A stretch of 64,000 nucleotides of DNA from contig JAGXHL010000049.1 of assembly GCA_024636215.1 (NCBI GenBank), positions 1 through 64,000 of the forward strand, read 5' to 3'. Numbering within the stretch: the stretch's first letter is position 1; each line of letters begins with the position of its first letter. Source of the stretch: Deltaproteobacteria bacterium (lineage in GTDB: Bacteria; Desulfobacterota; Desulfuromonadia; Desulfuromonadales; BM103). Under the pieces are notes generated by a model, which saw only the letters and a list, made by a program, of their open reading frames with translations, had not been told where the DNA came from and did no database searches. The position numbers and the translations under genes are program-made. This document shows positions 25,446 to 34,766 of this stretch, piece after piece.

Positions 25446-26465
25446 TTACTTGAACGGCGGCGAATACATCAGGCCGCCATTGGTCCAGAGGGCGTTCAAG
25501 CCACGCTCGATGCCAAGGGTGGTATTCACGCCGACGTTGCGCTCAAAAACTTCACCGTAGTTACCTACCTGCTTGATGATGTTATAAGCCCATTTCTCGT
25601 CGAGGCCGAGGGACTTGCCGTTACCTTCGATAACACCGAGGAAACGCTGAACCATCGGATCATTGCTCTTCATCTTCTCATCAACATTCTCCGAGGTGAT
25701 GCCCAACTCTTCAGCATTGATCATGGCCAGAACGGCAAAATCAACAATATCGCGGAACTGATCATCGCCATGACGAACGGCAGGAGCCAGCGGCTCCTTG
25801 GAGATGATCTCAGGCAAAATGGTGTAGTCTTTCGGGTTCGGAGCGACAGCGCGGGTACCTGCCAATTGGGACGCATCCGAAGTTAGAACGTCACAACGAC
25901 CGGCGAAAAAAGTCTTGGCCAGTTCCGATGTGGACTCAATAACAACCGGGTTCCACTTCAGATTATTGGAGCGGAAGAAATCGGCTGCATTCTGCTCTGT
26001 GGTTGTTCCGGGAAGGACGCAGACCGTGGCGCCATCGAGTTCACTGGCACTCTTGATACCAAGCTTGCTCGGTACCATGAAACCCTGACCGTCATAATAG
26101 TTGACAGTGACAAAGTTCAGGCCAAGCTGGGTTTCGCGACTCAGGGTGCGGGTTGCGTTACGGGTCAACAGGTCGATTTCTCCGGATTGCAGAGCAGTGA
26201 AACGCTGCTGGGCGGTCAGGGGGGTGAACTTGACTTTGTCGGCATCACCGAATATAGCAGCGGCAACAGCACGAGCGGTGTCAACATCCAGACCTTTCCA
26301 GACACCTTTTGAGTCAGGCATGCCAAAGCCAAAAACGCCACCGTTGACTCCCGCCTGAATAAAACCTTTTTTCTGGACGGCATCCAGATCCTTACCGGCA
26401 AAAGCCAAGCCAGCGGCCAGCAAGGAAAGAATCATTACCAGCACTGTCAATCTGCTCAGTTTCAT
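25446..26465 (-). CDS. aapJ: Amino-acid ABC transporter, periplasmic binding protein
   Basis: A 339-residue exported binding protein. The signal peptide is about residues 1-23 (MKLSRLTVL through AFAGKDL). Family features such as the ligand-arm segment TRNATRTLSRE are present. The frame extends 21 codons upstream, but the ATG at 26465 has a GGAGG ribosome-binding site and starts the signal peptide. It is the first gene of aapJ-Q-M-P. Confidence 0.95.
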   Translation of the reverse strand: MKLSRLTVLVMILSLLAAGLAFAGKDLDAVQKKGFIQAGVNGGVFGFGMPDSKGVWKGLDVDTARAVAAAIFGDADKVKFTPLTAQQRFTALQSGEIDLLTRNATRTLSRETQLGLNFVTVNYYDGQGFMVPSKLGIKSASELDGATVCVLPGTTTEQNAADFFRSNNLKWNPVVIESTSELAKTFFAGRCDVLTSDASQLAGTRAVAPNPKDYTILPEIISKEPLAPAVRHGDDQFRDIVDFAVLAMINAEELGITSENVDEKMKSNDPMVQRFLGVIEGNGKSLGLDEKWAYNIIKQVGNYGEVFERNVGVNTTLGIERGLNALWTNGGLMYSPPFK

Positions 26466-26542
26466 GGTGAACCTCCTCATCGATTCTAGGGTTGGTGAAG
26501 CGAAGTGGACAAAACACTTTAATGCCAACTAACACTATTTTA

Positions 26543-26571
26543 AATATACGTTGTGGCCGCCGGACTGTCAA
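26543..26571 (-). promoter_or_regulatory. Promoter of the aap operon
   Basis: On the minus strand TTGACA (26571-26566), a 17-base spacer and TATATT (26548-26543), about 78 bases upstream of the aapJ start. This is a near-consensus sigma-70 promoter. Confidence 0.8.
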
Positions 26572-26725
26572 TGTTTATACAGCTCTGATATTCTTACTTT
26601 TTACCGGAAAGCTGCGATGTTTTGAGGCATCTCGTGCTATATATTAAACCGATTCGAACAGTGTCTTGATTGTCGTAAAAAGCTGACTCTGACAGAATCA
26701 GTCTGTTGCTTTTAGCCCACACGAA

Positions 26726-27517
26726 ATGAAACCTTCAACTATGTGCCTGATACTCCTTGCCCATCGTCCGGAAGAACCGATCCCCTTGCTGGTTCTCGCC
26801 AATCGTGACGAATTCTACAACCGACCCTCCGCGGCGGCCGACTCCTGGCAGGAGCACCCGGCCATGATCGCCGGTCGCGACCTCGTCTCCGGTGGGGCAT
26901 GGTTCGGAGTCAATCATCAGCGTTGGGCGGCGGTGACCAATATCCGTGAAGGATTCAGAGACAAAGAACCTCACCGCAGGTCAAGAGGCTGGCTGGTCCG
27001 GGATTACCTGCTGGGAGCCCTGCCCCCTGCAGATTACCTGAACAGCATTGAGGCGGCAAAAACCGAATATGCCGGCTTCAACCTGCTGCTGGGAGAGGGC
27101 AAGCAAATCTGGTACACAAACAACCGAGGGACCGGCAGCAAACGTCTCGAGCCTGGCCTGTATGGCTTGAGCAACCATCTGCTCGACACTCCCTGGCCCA
27201 AAGTCATGCGGGGAAAACAGGCTCTTGCAAGCTTGCTCAAAAGACCGTCCTTTAACTATGATGATGCTTTTGCTTTGCTTGCTGACACCACCCGGGCAGC
27301 AGACTCCGAGCTTCCCGACACCGCCATTCCGCTTGAGTGGGAACGTGCTCTCTCAGCGATTTTTATCACCATGCCCAACTACGGTACGCGCTGTTCGACA
27401 CTGTTGATGACCACTGCAGACGTTCGGCAGACGTTTGTCGAACGCCGCTACGACAGCACACCGCACATATGGCAGCAAAGTGAATTCATCTGGAAGACAC
27501 CGGCTAAGTTTGCTTGA
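26726..27517 (+). CDS. NRDE/TANGO2-family protein
   Basis: A 263-residue protein with the family's NRDE motif (VLANRDEFYNRP). Family members usually begin MC, and the ATG at 26741 gives exactly MCLILLAH. That start is therefore the better choice than 26726, although neither has an obvious ribosome-binding site. TANGO2 relatives have been linked to haem or lipid handling; no reaction can be read from the sequence. Confidence 0.88.
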   Translation: MKPSTMCLILLAHRPEEPIPLLVLANRDEFYNRPSAAADSWQEHPAMIAGRDLVSGGAWFGVNHQRWAAVTNIREGFRDKEPHRRSRGWLVRDYLLGALPPADYLNSIEAAKTEYAGFNLLLGEGKQIWYTNNRGTGSKRLEPGLYGLSNHLLDTPWPKVMRGKQALASLLKRPSFNYDDAFALLADTTRAADSELPDTAIPLEWERALSAIFITMPNYGTRCSTLLMTTADVRQTFVERRYDSTPHIWQQSEFIWKTPAKFA

Positions 27518-27585
27518 CAGACAAAAGTTCTCGCATGAAAATGAGCGTTTAACGCTATGTTTTAGAGAGCAGGGGACCAAAACCT

Positions 27586-28578
27586 TTGAAACTGAAAGAA
27601 CTGGGTGAATTCAAACTGATCGAGCGCATCCGCGAGCAAGCCAGCACGGGCGAGGGGGTCCACCGTGGCATCGGCGACGATGCTGCGGTGCTCAACCTGC
27701 CGGAGGGGCACCAGCTTCTGACCTCAACCGATCTGTTGATCGAAGGTGTTCACTTTCGTCATGACTGGACCGATTGTGACGCGCTTGGTCACAAGGCGGT
27801 GGCGGTTAATCTCAGTGACATTGCCGCCATGGGCGGCACTCCCCGCTATCTCTACCTGGGCCTGGCGTGTCCCGATGAGGCGGAGAGCAGTGACATCGAG
27901 GCTTTTTTACGCGGCGTCCTCGACGAATCGGCCAAATATGGCGTCTCTCTGGTCGGCGGCGACACCTGCAGGAGTCCGGGCCCCTGGATGATCTCGGTAA
28001 CCGTTGAAGGGAGCGTGCCCAGCCATCACGCCGTGGGACGCGATGGCGCGCAGCCGGGAGACCTGATCATGGTTTCCGGCACACTTGGCGACGCCGCCCT
28101 GGCGCTGCAGTTGCTGCAGCAAAATAAACCAGCAGACCCGAACTTGTTGCAGCGCCACCATCGACCTGTTGCCCAGGTTGAGTTAGGCCGCTTGCTCGGC
28201 GAAAATAGTTTGGCCAGCGCGATGATCGACGTTTCCGATGGTCTGGCGGGCGACTTGGAGCATATCCTGCAAGCATCTCACGTAGATGGACTGATTGAGG
28301 AGGCCAAACTACCCCTCTCGAAGGCGTTTCTAGCTCACCTTGACGGTGATCCTGGCCTGATGGACCTTGCACTCTACGGTGGCGAAGACTACCAACTGCT
28401 CTTCACCGTAGCTGCGGACAAGGCGCCTGCGGTGAGGGAAGTCTGTGCGGCCAGGCAGCTGCAGGTATCCACAATCGGCAGTATCAGCAAGGGGGTCGGG
28501 GTTCTCTCTCTTATGCAGAGAACGGGGTCGGTGCGACCCATCCTTGTCAGGGGATATGACCATTTTTGTCGGACCTGA
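27586..28578 (+). CDS. thiL: Thiamine-monophosphate kinase
   Basis: A 330-residue enzyme that phosphorylates thiamine phosphate to the active cofactor. The N-terminal Mg-ATP site GIGDDAAVL, the STDLLIEGVHF segment, NLSDIAAMGG and the later DVSDGLAGDL are all as in ThiL. The start is TTG with AGGGG upstream. The cheR frame begins within its last 13 bases, so it is physically linked to the chemosensory operon though functionally unrelated. Confidence 0.95.
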   Translation: MKLKELGEFKLIERIREQASTGEGVHRGIGDDAAVLNLPEGHQLLTSTDLLIEGVHFRHDWTDCDALGHKAVAVNLSDIAAMGGTPRYLYLGLACPDEAESSDIEAFLRGVLDESAKYGVSLVGGDTCRSPGPWMISVTVEGSVPSHHAVGRDGAQPGDLIMVSGTLGDAALALQLLQQNKPADPNLLQRHHRPVAQVELGRLLGENSLASAMIDVSDGLAGDLEHILQASHVDGLIEEAKLPLSKAFLAHLDGDPGLMDLALYGGEDYQLLFTVAADKAPAVREVCAARQLQVSTIGSISKGVGVLSLMQRTGSVRPILVRGYDHFCRT

Positions 28579-29456
28579 AGCTTATTCAATCTGATATGAT
28601 CGAACCAACGGCTCACATATGGACAGGAGATGACCTCACCGACGACGAGTTCGCGGCGATTACGCAACTTCTGCGTGAGCGGCGCCAGTTTGATCTTGAT
28701 CAATACAAGGATCGTTGCATTCGCCGGCGCATCGCCAAACGGCTGCGTTCCTGCAAAGTCACAGACGTTGCCTCCTATCTGCAGCGACTGGAGAGGGATC
28801 GCGATGAACTCGACACCTTGCTGGCAACCATCTCCATTCATGTTTCCCAGTTTTTTCGTAACCCGGACACCTACCGGATACTGGAACAGAAAATACTTCC
28901 CGACCTCTGCCGCCGGGCACGAGCAGCAGGACGCACCGAGCTGACTCTCTGGAGCGCTGGATGTGCCACCGGTGAAGAGCCCTACTCCTTAGCCCTGCTG
29001 GTCGACGATCTGTCCACCGGGGATCTGAAAATCAACATCCTGGCGACCGACGTCAGCGAACCGGTCCTGGATACGGCGCGTTGTGGGGTTTTCGAGACGC
29101 TGCGCCTGAAAGAGGTGCCGGCTGAGGTTCTCAGTAAATATTTTCATAAGGAGAAGGGTCATTACCGGATTATCGAATCTATCCGCAATCAGGTCGAATT
29201 TCGCCAGCACAACATCATGACCGCCAGCGACTACCCTTTGGCAGATTTGATTCTTTGCCGCAACGTGATGATCTACTTTACGCGGGTAGAGCAGGAGCGC
29301 ATTCTGTCACGTTTTGCCGTGAGTCTGCCGGAGCACGGAGCCCTGGTTCTGGGCCGCTCCGAGACCATGACCGGCGACATTCGTCGCTACTATAAAACGG
29401 AATTTCCTGTGGAACGGGTCTATCGCCGCACGGCAGAACCTGTGACAACGGCTTAG
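28566..29456 (+). CDS. cheR: Chemoreceptor methyltransferase CheR
   Basis: A 296-residue SAM-dependent glutamate methyltransferase for chemoreceptors. The N-terminal helical domain is followed by the SAM-binding WSAGCATGEEPYSLA, and by ILATDVSEPVLD and ADLILCRNVMIYF. The TTG at 28566 has an AGGGG site 12 bases upstream; an ATG at 28596 is the alternative start but lacks a site. Confidence 0.93.
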   Translation: MSDLKLIQSDMIEPTAHIWTGDDLTDDEFAAITQLLRERRQFDLDQYKDRCIRRRIAKRLRSCKVTDVASYLQRLERDRDELDTLLATISIHVSQFFRNPDTYRILEQKILPDLCRRARAAGRTELTLWSAGCATGEEPYSLALLVDDLSTGDLKINILATDVSEPVLDTARCGVFETLRLKEVPAEVLSKYFHKEKGHYRIIESIRNQVEFRQHNIMTASDYPLADLILCRNVMIYFTRVEQERILSRFAVSLPEHGALVLGRSETMTGDIRRYYKTEFPVERVYRRTAEPVTTA

Positions 29457-29520
29457 CAGGCTGTTGGACTATACGGGCCGAAACGAAAATCCGGCTTATG
29501 CCTAGTCCGGCAGACTGCTA
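29454..29520. repeat. Imperfect inverted repeat between cheR and mcp
   Basis: Two 18-base arms (29454-29471 and 29503-29520) are complementary at 15 positions; both outer ends read TAGCAG. They overlap the cheR stop. It may be a terminator-like stem or a small transposon-derived element. There is no T-run after it. Confidence 0.5.
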
Positions 29521-29583
29521 GATTGAGAAGATCGGACCCAGCTCCCGGTCTCCACTGATTATTGCCTGGTAAGGAGTCGAAGT

Positions 29584-30858
29584 ATGCGCATCGAAATCAG
29601 CTATAAATTCATTATCGGCTTCCTGGTTGTTGTGGTTTCGGGAGTCATCGTCAACCTGGCGGTTCCCTACCTGAAAATCGCTCCCGAGTTTCAGCAATTT
29701 TTCACCATCGCCTGCGCTCTGGTGGTTGGCCTGATCATCGGCGCCATCTTCTCCCGCGCATTTACCGCAAACATTCGCCATTTGACTTCGGCCGGAGACC
29801 GGATCAGCGAGGGCGACCTGTCCGAAGATATCACCTTGAACGAGAGCAGCTTTCCGGACGAAACCAGCGATCTCGCCAGCGCCATGAACCAGATTCAGGA
29901 GAGTCTGCGCGAGCTGGTCGGGGACATCCGTGGTATCGCCTTCAAGGTGGCAGGTTCGGCACAAGCCCTTTCCGGGACATCCCAGCAAGTCTCGGCGTCT
30001 GCACATGAAGTCGCCGGCACGGTTGATCAGATCAGCAAAGGTGCCGAGACCCAGGCGGAGATGGTAGAGGAATCGACCCGCCTGTTCAAAGAGGTGGCCA
30101 TGTCGATCAATCTGGTCGCCTCGGCGGCAAAGACCGTCACTGAAGCCGCCGACAAAACCGTAGAAACCGCCAAAAATGGCAAGAGCCTGGCCGGAGCCAG
30201 CCTCACCAGCATCCGTCAGGTTATGGCCGAGGCCGAAGGCAGCAGTCAGCAGATGTTCAACTTTATCGGTCAGCTGCAGCGCATCAACAAGTTTGTTGAA
30301 GTGATTAACGGGGTGGCCCAGAAGACCAACCTGCTGGCGCTGAACGCTACGATCGAGGCGGCCCGAGCCGGTGAATACGGTCGGGGCTTTGCCGTCGTCG
30401 CAGAAGAGATTCGCAAACTGGCTGATTCAACCACCATCTCTGCAGAAGAAATCAGTAGCCTGGTCGAAGGCATTCGCTCAGAAGGACAACTGGTTCAATC
30501 CTCCATGGGTCAGGTCATCGAAGAAATGGAGAGCGGCCGCGAAGCTGTCGACCGGACCAATGAAGCCTTTGCCGCGATTACTGAGAATGCCGAGGGTACA
30601 CGCGCCAAAGCCAGCAGCATCTCCGAGCTGGCCGATCAGCAGATTGCCAGTGCCGAGCGCATAACCCGGGCCATCGAAGAGATTGACAAAGTCGTTTCAG
30701 ACAATGCAGCGGCAACACAACAGGTTTCGGCCGCGACCCAGCAACAGTCGGCCTCGATGGAGGAGCTGGCCCAATCGGCCAAGAAGCTCTCCATCATGTC
30801 TGAAACGATGCTGCAAATCGTCAAGAGGTTCAAGCTGGTTAAGACTGATCAGGACTGA
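29584..30858 (+). CDS. Methyl-accepting chemotaxis protein with minimal sensor
   Basis: A 424-residue chemoreceptor. Two membrane helices (about 8-28 and 39-58) are joined by a loop of only about ten residues, so there is no periplasmic ligand domain. A HAMP-like region (about 58-115) and the signalling domain follow, with the conserved hairpin tip ([19 protein letters not shown]). It probably senses a membrane or cytoplasmic signal (inference). It lacks a C-terminal pentapeptide for CheR docking. Confidence 0.94.
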   Translation: MRIEISYKFIIGFLVVVVSGVIVNLAVPYLKIAPEFQQFFTIACALVVGLIIGAIFSRAFTANIRHLTSAGDRISEGDLSEDITLNESSFPDETSDLASAMNQIQESLRELVGDIRGIAFKVAGSAQALSGTSQQVSASAHEVAGTVDQISKGAETQAEMVEESTRLFKEVAMSINLVASAAKTVTEAADKTVETAKNGKSLAGASLTSIRQVMAEAEGSSQQMFNFIGQLQRINKFVEVINGVAQKTNLLALNATIEAARAGEYGRGFAVVAEEIRKLADSTTISAEEISSLVEGIRSEGQLVQSSMGQVIEEMESGREAVDRTNEAFAAITENAEGTRAKASSISELADQQIASAERITRAIEEIDKVVSDNAAATQQVSAATQQQSASMEELAQSAKKLSIMSETMLQIVKRFKLVKTDQD

Positions 30859-30862
30859 ATCT

Positions 30863-31285
30863 ATGCAATTGACCCTGATTTTCACTCTTGGCGAAGAGCT
30901 CTACGGACTCGAGATCGATGCGATCCAGGAGATCGTCGAAGACCCGGTTTTTCACCATGTTCCGCTCGCCAGGGGCGCGCTCAAAGGTGCGATCAATTTT
31001 CATGGCCAGATCCTGGCCGTGATCGATTTGCCTGAACTGCTCGGCTTTGCATCAGAGCCTCGAGATCACCGCTTTATCGTTCTGACTCCGCAATGCAAAG
31101 CCATGGTGCTTGCGGTCAGCGGTATTGTCCGCATCGCACGACTCGATCTTGCATTTTTACAACCTCCAGAAGAAGAAACTGACGACAGCTCGATGCGTGG
31201 CGTGGCCTACCTCGAGGACCAGGCGGTCAAGCTGCTTGATACCGATAAAATCATTCATCAATTGGGACAGATCTATAAAGAATAG
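30863..31285 (+). CDS. cheW: CheW coupling protein
   Basis: A 140-residue adaptor linking the receptor to CheA. It has the typical FTLGEELYGLEID start and GAINFHGQILAVIDLPELLG core. The reading frame is open further upstream inside mcp, but the ATG at 30863, 4 bases after the mcp stop, gives the normal CheW length. Confidence 0.93.
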   Translation: MQLTLIFTLGEELYGLEIDAIQEIVEDPVFHHVPLARGALKGAINFHGQILAVIDLPELLGFASEPRDHRFIVLTPQCKAMVLAVSGIVRIARLDLAFLQPPEEETDDSSMRGVAYLEDQAVKLLDTDKIIHQLGQIYKE

Positions 31286-31294
31286 GAGACACTT

Positions 31295-31657
31295 ATGGCC
31301 TTACGTGTGATGGTTGTTGACGACGCACTTTTCATGCGCAATATGTTGAAGGATATATTCGTTAGAGCGGGACACGATGTGATCGCCGAAGCGGAGAATG
31401 GAGAGATAGCCCTTGAGCTCTACAGGGAACTCAAGCCGGATCTGGTGACCATGGATATTGTCATGCCCAAGAAGAGTGGCATCGAAGCGTTACAGGAGAT
31501 CATGGCCGCCGATGCAAGCGCCTGCGTGGTCATGGTCAGCGCCCTGGGCCAGGATTCCCTGGTGCTTGAAGCGGTGGAATCCGGAGCAAAGGATTTTATC
31601 GTTAAGCCCTTCAAGGAAGAGAAGGTCCTCGAGATCATCAGCCGGATTACTGGATAA
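31295..31657 (+). CDS. cheY: CheY-like response regulator
   Basis: A 120-residue single receiver domain. The acidic pair is Asp9-Asp10, the phospho-acceptor is Asp54 (VTMDIVMP), and the conserved Lys lies in FIVKPF near residue 104. There is no output domain. It has a GGAGA ribosome-binding site. Confidence 0.95.
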   Translation: MALRVMVVDDALFMRNMLKDIFVRAGHDVIAEAENGEIALELYRELKPDLVTMDIVMPKKSGIEALQEIMAADASACVVMVSALGQDSLVLEAVESGAKDFIVKPFKEEKVLEIISRITG

Positions 31658-31684
31658 TCCTGCCTGAGGAATTCCGGACAAACT

Positions 31685-33628
31685 ATGGACATGTCCCAGT
31701 ACCGGGATCTTTTCTTAACGGAAACCCGGGAGCACATCAATAATCTCAACAAACTGGTCGTCACCCTGGAACAGGAGCCGGACAGTCGGGAGACGATTGA
31801 CGCCCTCTTTCGCGAGGCGCACTCGATCAAAGGCATGGCTGCGACCATGGGCTATGAGCGCACGGCCAGGTTGTCCCATCATCTTGAAGATCTGCTCGAC
31901 GATTTTCGCTCCTCCGGCCAGATTCCCGCCTGTACGCTCGACTATCTGCTGGCCGGGATCGATCTTCTCGACGGTCTGCTTGAGGATCTGCAAGCGGACC
32001 TGCCGGAAAGGGACATCGAAGCCTTTTTGACAGTAACACCAGGACAGCAATCGGCCATGATTGCCGAGGCCCTGAAGAAAACCGAACAGGGGCTTGTGCT
32101 CGTTCCTGAGGTTAACGACGAGCAGTCCTTGGCTTATGCCACCGAAGAGGTCCCCGGACCAGAGATTTCGCCGCTCGAAGCAGGTGACCCTGTGGCCCCT
32201 GCAGAAACCGACACCTATCAGGTGTTGGTCGATCTGGCAGAAGACACTCCGGCCGCCGCAGCCCGATGTGTTCTGATCCTGCGCGAACTTGAAAAATTCG
32301 CTGAGCTGATGTCGAGCCGACCCGACATGGCGGCTTTACGAGGCGGCGCTGCCTGCCGGCAGATTCAGGTCTGGCTGCGCACGTCCCTGGCCAAAGCCCA
32401 TATCGAAGAAGCCTTGCTGCAGATCAGTGGTGTGGTCAAGGTTCGCTTCATCGACGATCGCCGTAAAGAAAATCGTCGTAATCGCGACGATACCGCACGC
32501 ACCATCAGGGTTCGGACCGACCTGCTCGACCAGTTTGTCAACCTGACCGGCGAACTGATTACCCAGCGACATATGCTCAACACGGCGGCCACCAGCCGAA
32601 ACTGGGACAATCTGACCCGGACACTCAGCCAGACAGGTCGTCTGCTCGACGACTTGCATCACCATGTTCTCCAGGCCCGACTGATGCCGCTGGAAAGCAT
32701 TACCGGTCGCCTGCCGCGGATCGTGCGTGACTTGAGTCACAAAACCGGCAAAAAAGTCACTTTGCAGCTGACAGGCGCAGAAGTCGGCATCGACCGCAGG
32801 GTCCTTGAGGAGCTGACCGATCCGGTGATGCATCTCGTGCGCAACGCTATTGACCACGGCATTGAGCAGGAAGGCATTGTGACTGTCTCGGCCCGGCGCG
32901 AGAAAGACCTCGTCCTGGTTGAAGTTGCTGACGACGGTCAAGGCATGGATGCCGACCGCTTGCGTGAGAAGGCTCTCGATCGAGGCTTGATAACAACTGC
33001 CCAGGCCAAAAACTTAAGTGATCGGGAGGCGCTGATGCTGGTCTGCCAGCCGGGCTTCTCGACGGCAGCAGCGATTACCGAAACCTCGGGTCGGGGTGTG
33101 GGGATGGATGTGGTCAAGGCTGCGGTCGTTAACCTTGGCGGCACCCTGGAAATTCTGTCTGAGCCAGGACAGGGCAGCCGCTTTCAGATGCGTCTGCCTC
33201 TTTCCATCTCCATCATCAAGATTCTGCTGGTCAGTTGTGCCGGGCATGCGCTGGCAATCCCCATCACCCGGGTGCAAACAACTCTTGATTTAGCGACCAG
33301 CGAGATTCAGACCTTAGGCAAACAACGGGCATTCAGCCTCGAAGAAGAGCTCATCAGCCTCTATTCTCTGAACGCAGCACTGGGTCTGCCTGAAAGTGCC
33401 GGAGGCGAAACCAGCTGGGTGGTTCTGACCGAAGTCCAGGGGCGGCTGATCGGCTTACAGGTGGATCACTTTCTCGGTCAGCGTGAAGCCTTTGTCAAAA
33501 GCCTCGGGTTTCCGCTTAATCTTCTCACCGGGCTGAGTGGTGCAACGGTGGAAGCTGATGGACAGATTGTTTTTATTGTTGATCCGTCGTCTCTGCTGGA
33601 AGATCATCAACGTTCCACCGACGATTGA
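31685..33628 (+). CDS. cheA: Chemotaxis histidine kinase CheA
   Basis: A 647-residue kinase. The Hpt domain carries phospho-acceptor His46 (REAHSIKGM). A linker without an obvious CheY-binding domain follows. Then come the dimerisation helices (LMPLESITGRLPRIVRDL), the ATP-binding domain with HLVRNAIDHGIE, ADDGQGMD and GRGVGMDVV, and a C-terminal CheW-like regulatory domain. All kinase motifs are intact. Confidence 0.96.
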   Translation: MDMSQYRDLFLTETREHINNLNKLVVTLEQEPDSRETIDALFREAHSIKGMAATMGYERTARLSHHLEDLLDDFRSSGQIPACTLDYLLAGIDLLDGLLEDLQADLPERDIEAFLTVTPGQQSAMIAEALKKTEQGLVLVPEVNDEQSLAYATEEVPGPEISPLEAGDPVAPAETDTYQVLVDLAEDTPAAAARCVLILRELEKFAELMSSRPDMAALRGGAACRQIQVWLRTSLAKAHIEEALLQISGVVKVRFIDDRRKENRRNRDDTARTIRVRTDLLDQFVNLTGELITQRHMLNTAATSRNWDNLTRTLSQTGRLLDDLHHHVLQARLMPLESITGRLPRIVRDLSHKTGKKVTLQLTGAEVGIDRRVLEELTDPVMHLVRNAIDHGIEQEGIVTVSARREKDLVLVEVADDGQGMDADRLREKALDRGLITTAQAKNLSDREALMLVCQPGFSTAAAITETSGRGVGMDVVKAAVVNLGGTLEILSEPGQGSRFQMRLPLSISIIKILLVSCAGHALAIPITRVQTTLDLATSEIQTLGKQRAFSLEEELISLYSLNAALGLPESAGGETSWVVLTEVQGRLIGLQVDHFLGQREAFVKSLGFPLNLLTGLSGATVEADGQIVFIVDPSSLLEDHQRSTDD

Positions 33629-33642
33629 TCGGGGAGGCATGC

Positions 33643-34263
33643 ATGCTTTTTCGCGAATTAAACACTGTACAACTGGATACTTTGAAAGAGGTCAGCAATA
33701 TCGGTATGGGCCACGCGGCCACAGCGCTTTCCCAGATGATCGGACAGACCGTGTTGCTGACGGTGCCGAATGTCACCATCACCGAGATCAATCAGGTCCC
33801 GGAGCATCTTGGCGGTGCCGAAAAGCTGATGGTCGGCATCACCTTGCAGATTCTTGGCGATGCCCGCGGCAGCATCATGCTGCTGTTCCCACAAGAGAGT
33901 GCCCACCGTCTGCTCTGCAGCCTGCTCGGTCGCCAGGGCAAGGGCCTGGTCATGGACGAGGTGTCTGTTTCGGCGCTGAAAGAAGTCGGTAACATCCTGG
34001 CCTCGGCTTATCTGAGCGCCCTCGGCAATCTGCTCAAGAAAACTTTTATTCCCTCGGTGCCTCTGCTTGCCTACGATATGGCCGGTGCCGTGGTTGACCA
34101 TGTTCTGATCGATTTGAGCCAGTCCGGGGACCTCGCCATGATGGTCGAAACAAATTTTTCCGGAGAAGCAGACCAGGAGCTGGCCATTAAAGGTCATTTC
34201 TTTCTCCTCCCCGACCCGGCCACTCTCAACATTTTTCTCAATGCTGCCGGGGGGGACGCATGA
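33643..34263 (+). CDS. cheC: CheC-type CheY-P phosphatase
   Basis: A 206-residue phosphatase. Both active-site signatures of the form (D/S)-x3-E-x2-N are present: D12-TLK-E16-VS-N19 and S-ALK-E-VG-N in the second half. The ATG at 33643 has GGGGAGG five bases upstream; an earlier TTG in frame has none. It overlaps cheD by 4 bases, and CheC-CheD complexes are a known regulatory pair. Confidence 0.9.
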   Translation: MLFRELNTVQLDTLKEVSNIGMGHAATALSQMIGQTVLLTVPNVTITEINQVPEHLGGAEKLMVGITLQILGDARGSIMLLFPQESAHRLLCSLLGRQGKGLVMDEVSVSALKEVGNILASAYLSALGNLLKKTFIPSVPLLAYDMAGAVVDHVLIDLSQSGDLAMMVETNFSGEADQELAIKGHFFLLPDPATLNIFLNAAGGDA

Positions 34264-34742
34264 GCAACCGGGTGACGATTGCCCAGTTTCGGATCGGCCG
34301 CTCTCCTGCAGTTCTCAAGGCTTACGGCCTTGGCTCCTGTGTTGCGGTTGCCCTCTACGACCCACAATCCGGAATCGGTGGCCTGGGACATATGCTCCTG
34401 CCGAATCTGCCGGAGAAAAACCCTCTCGAATCGCAATCCAAGTATGTCGATGCCGGGATTCTGCAGATCCTGGAGGAGCTGGTACGGGCGGGCGCAAACC
34501 GCCAAGAGCTGGTCGCTAAAGTCGCCGGTGGCGCCAACATGTTCGAGACCTCCTACCAAACCCTGATCAACAGTATCGGCGCCCGCAACGCCAAAAGCGC
34601 AAGGCAGACTCTGGCCTCTCTGTGCATCCCGGTTCTCGGCGAAGAAGTCGGCGGCAATCGGGGGCGCAGCGTTGAGTTTGATCTTGCCACTGGTAATATG
34701 ATGGTTTACTGTGCCCGTGATGCTGACCGAATAACCCTTTGA
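34260..34742 (+). CDS. cheD: Chemoreceptor glutamine deamidase CheD
   Basis: A 160-residue deamidase that converts receptor Gln to Glu. The catalytic Cys27 (GLGSCVAVALYD) and His44 (GLGHMLLP) are in place. It starts inside the cheC stop (ATGA). Confidence 0.94.
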   Translation: MSNRVTIAQFRIGRSPAVLKAYGLGSCVAVALYDPQSGIGGLGHMLLPNLPEKNPLESQSKYVDAGILQILEELVRAGANRQELVAKVAGGANMFETSYQTLINSIGARNAKSARQTLASLCIPVLGEEVGGNRGRSVEFDLATGNMMVYCARDADRITL

Positions 34743-34766
34743 GGGCCTTTCTTTGAGGAGTTTGCA

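Noticed and set aside
33625..33642. Upstream TTG start for cheC
   Set aside because: The GGGGAGG ribosome-binding site lies downstream of it and points to the ATG at 33643.
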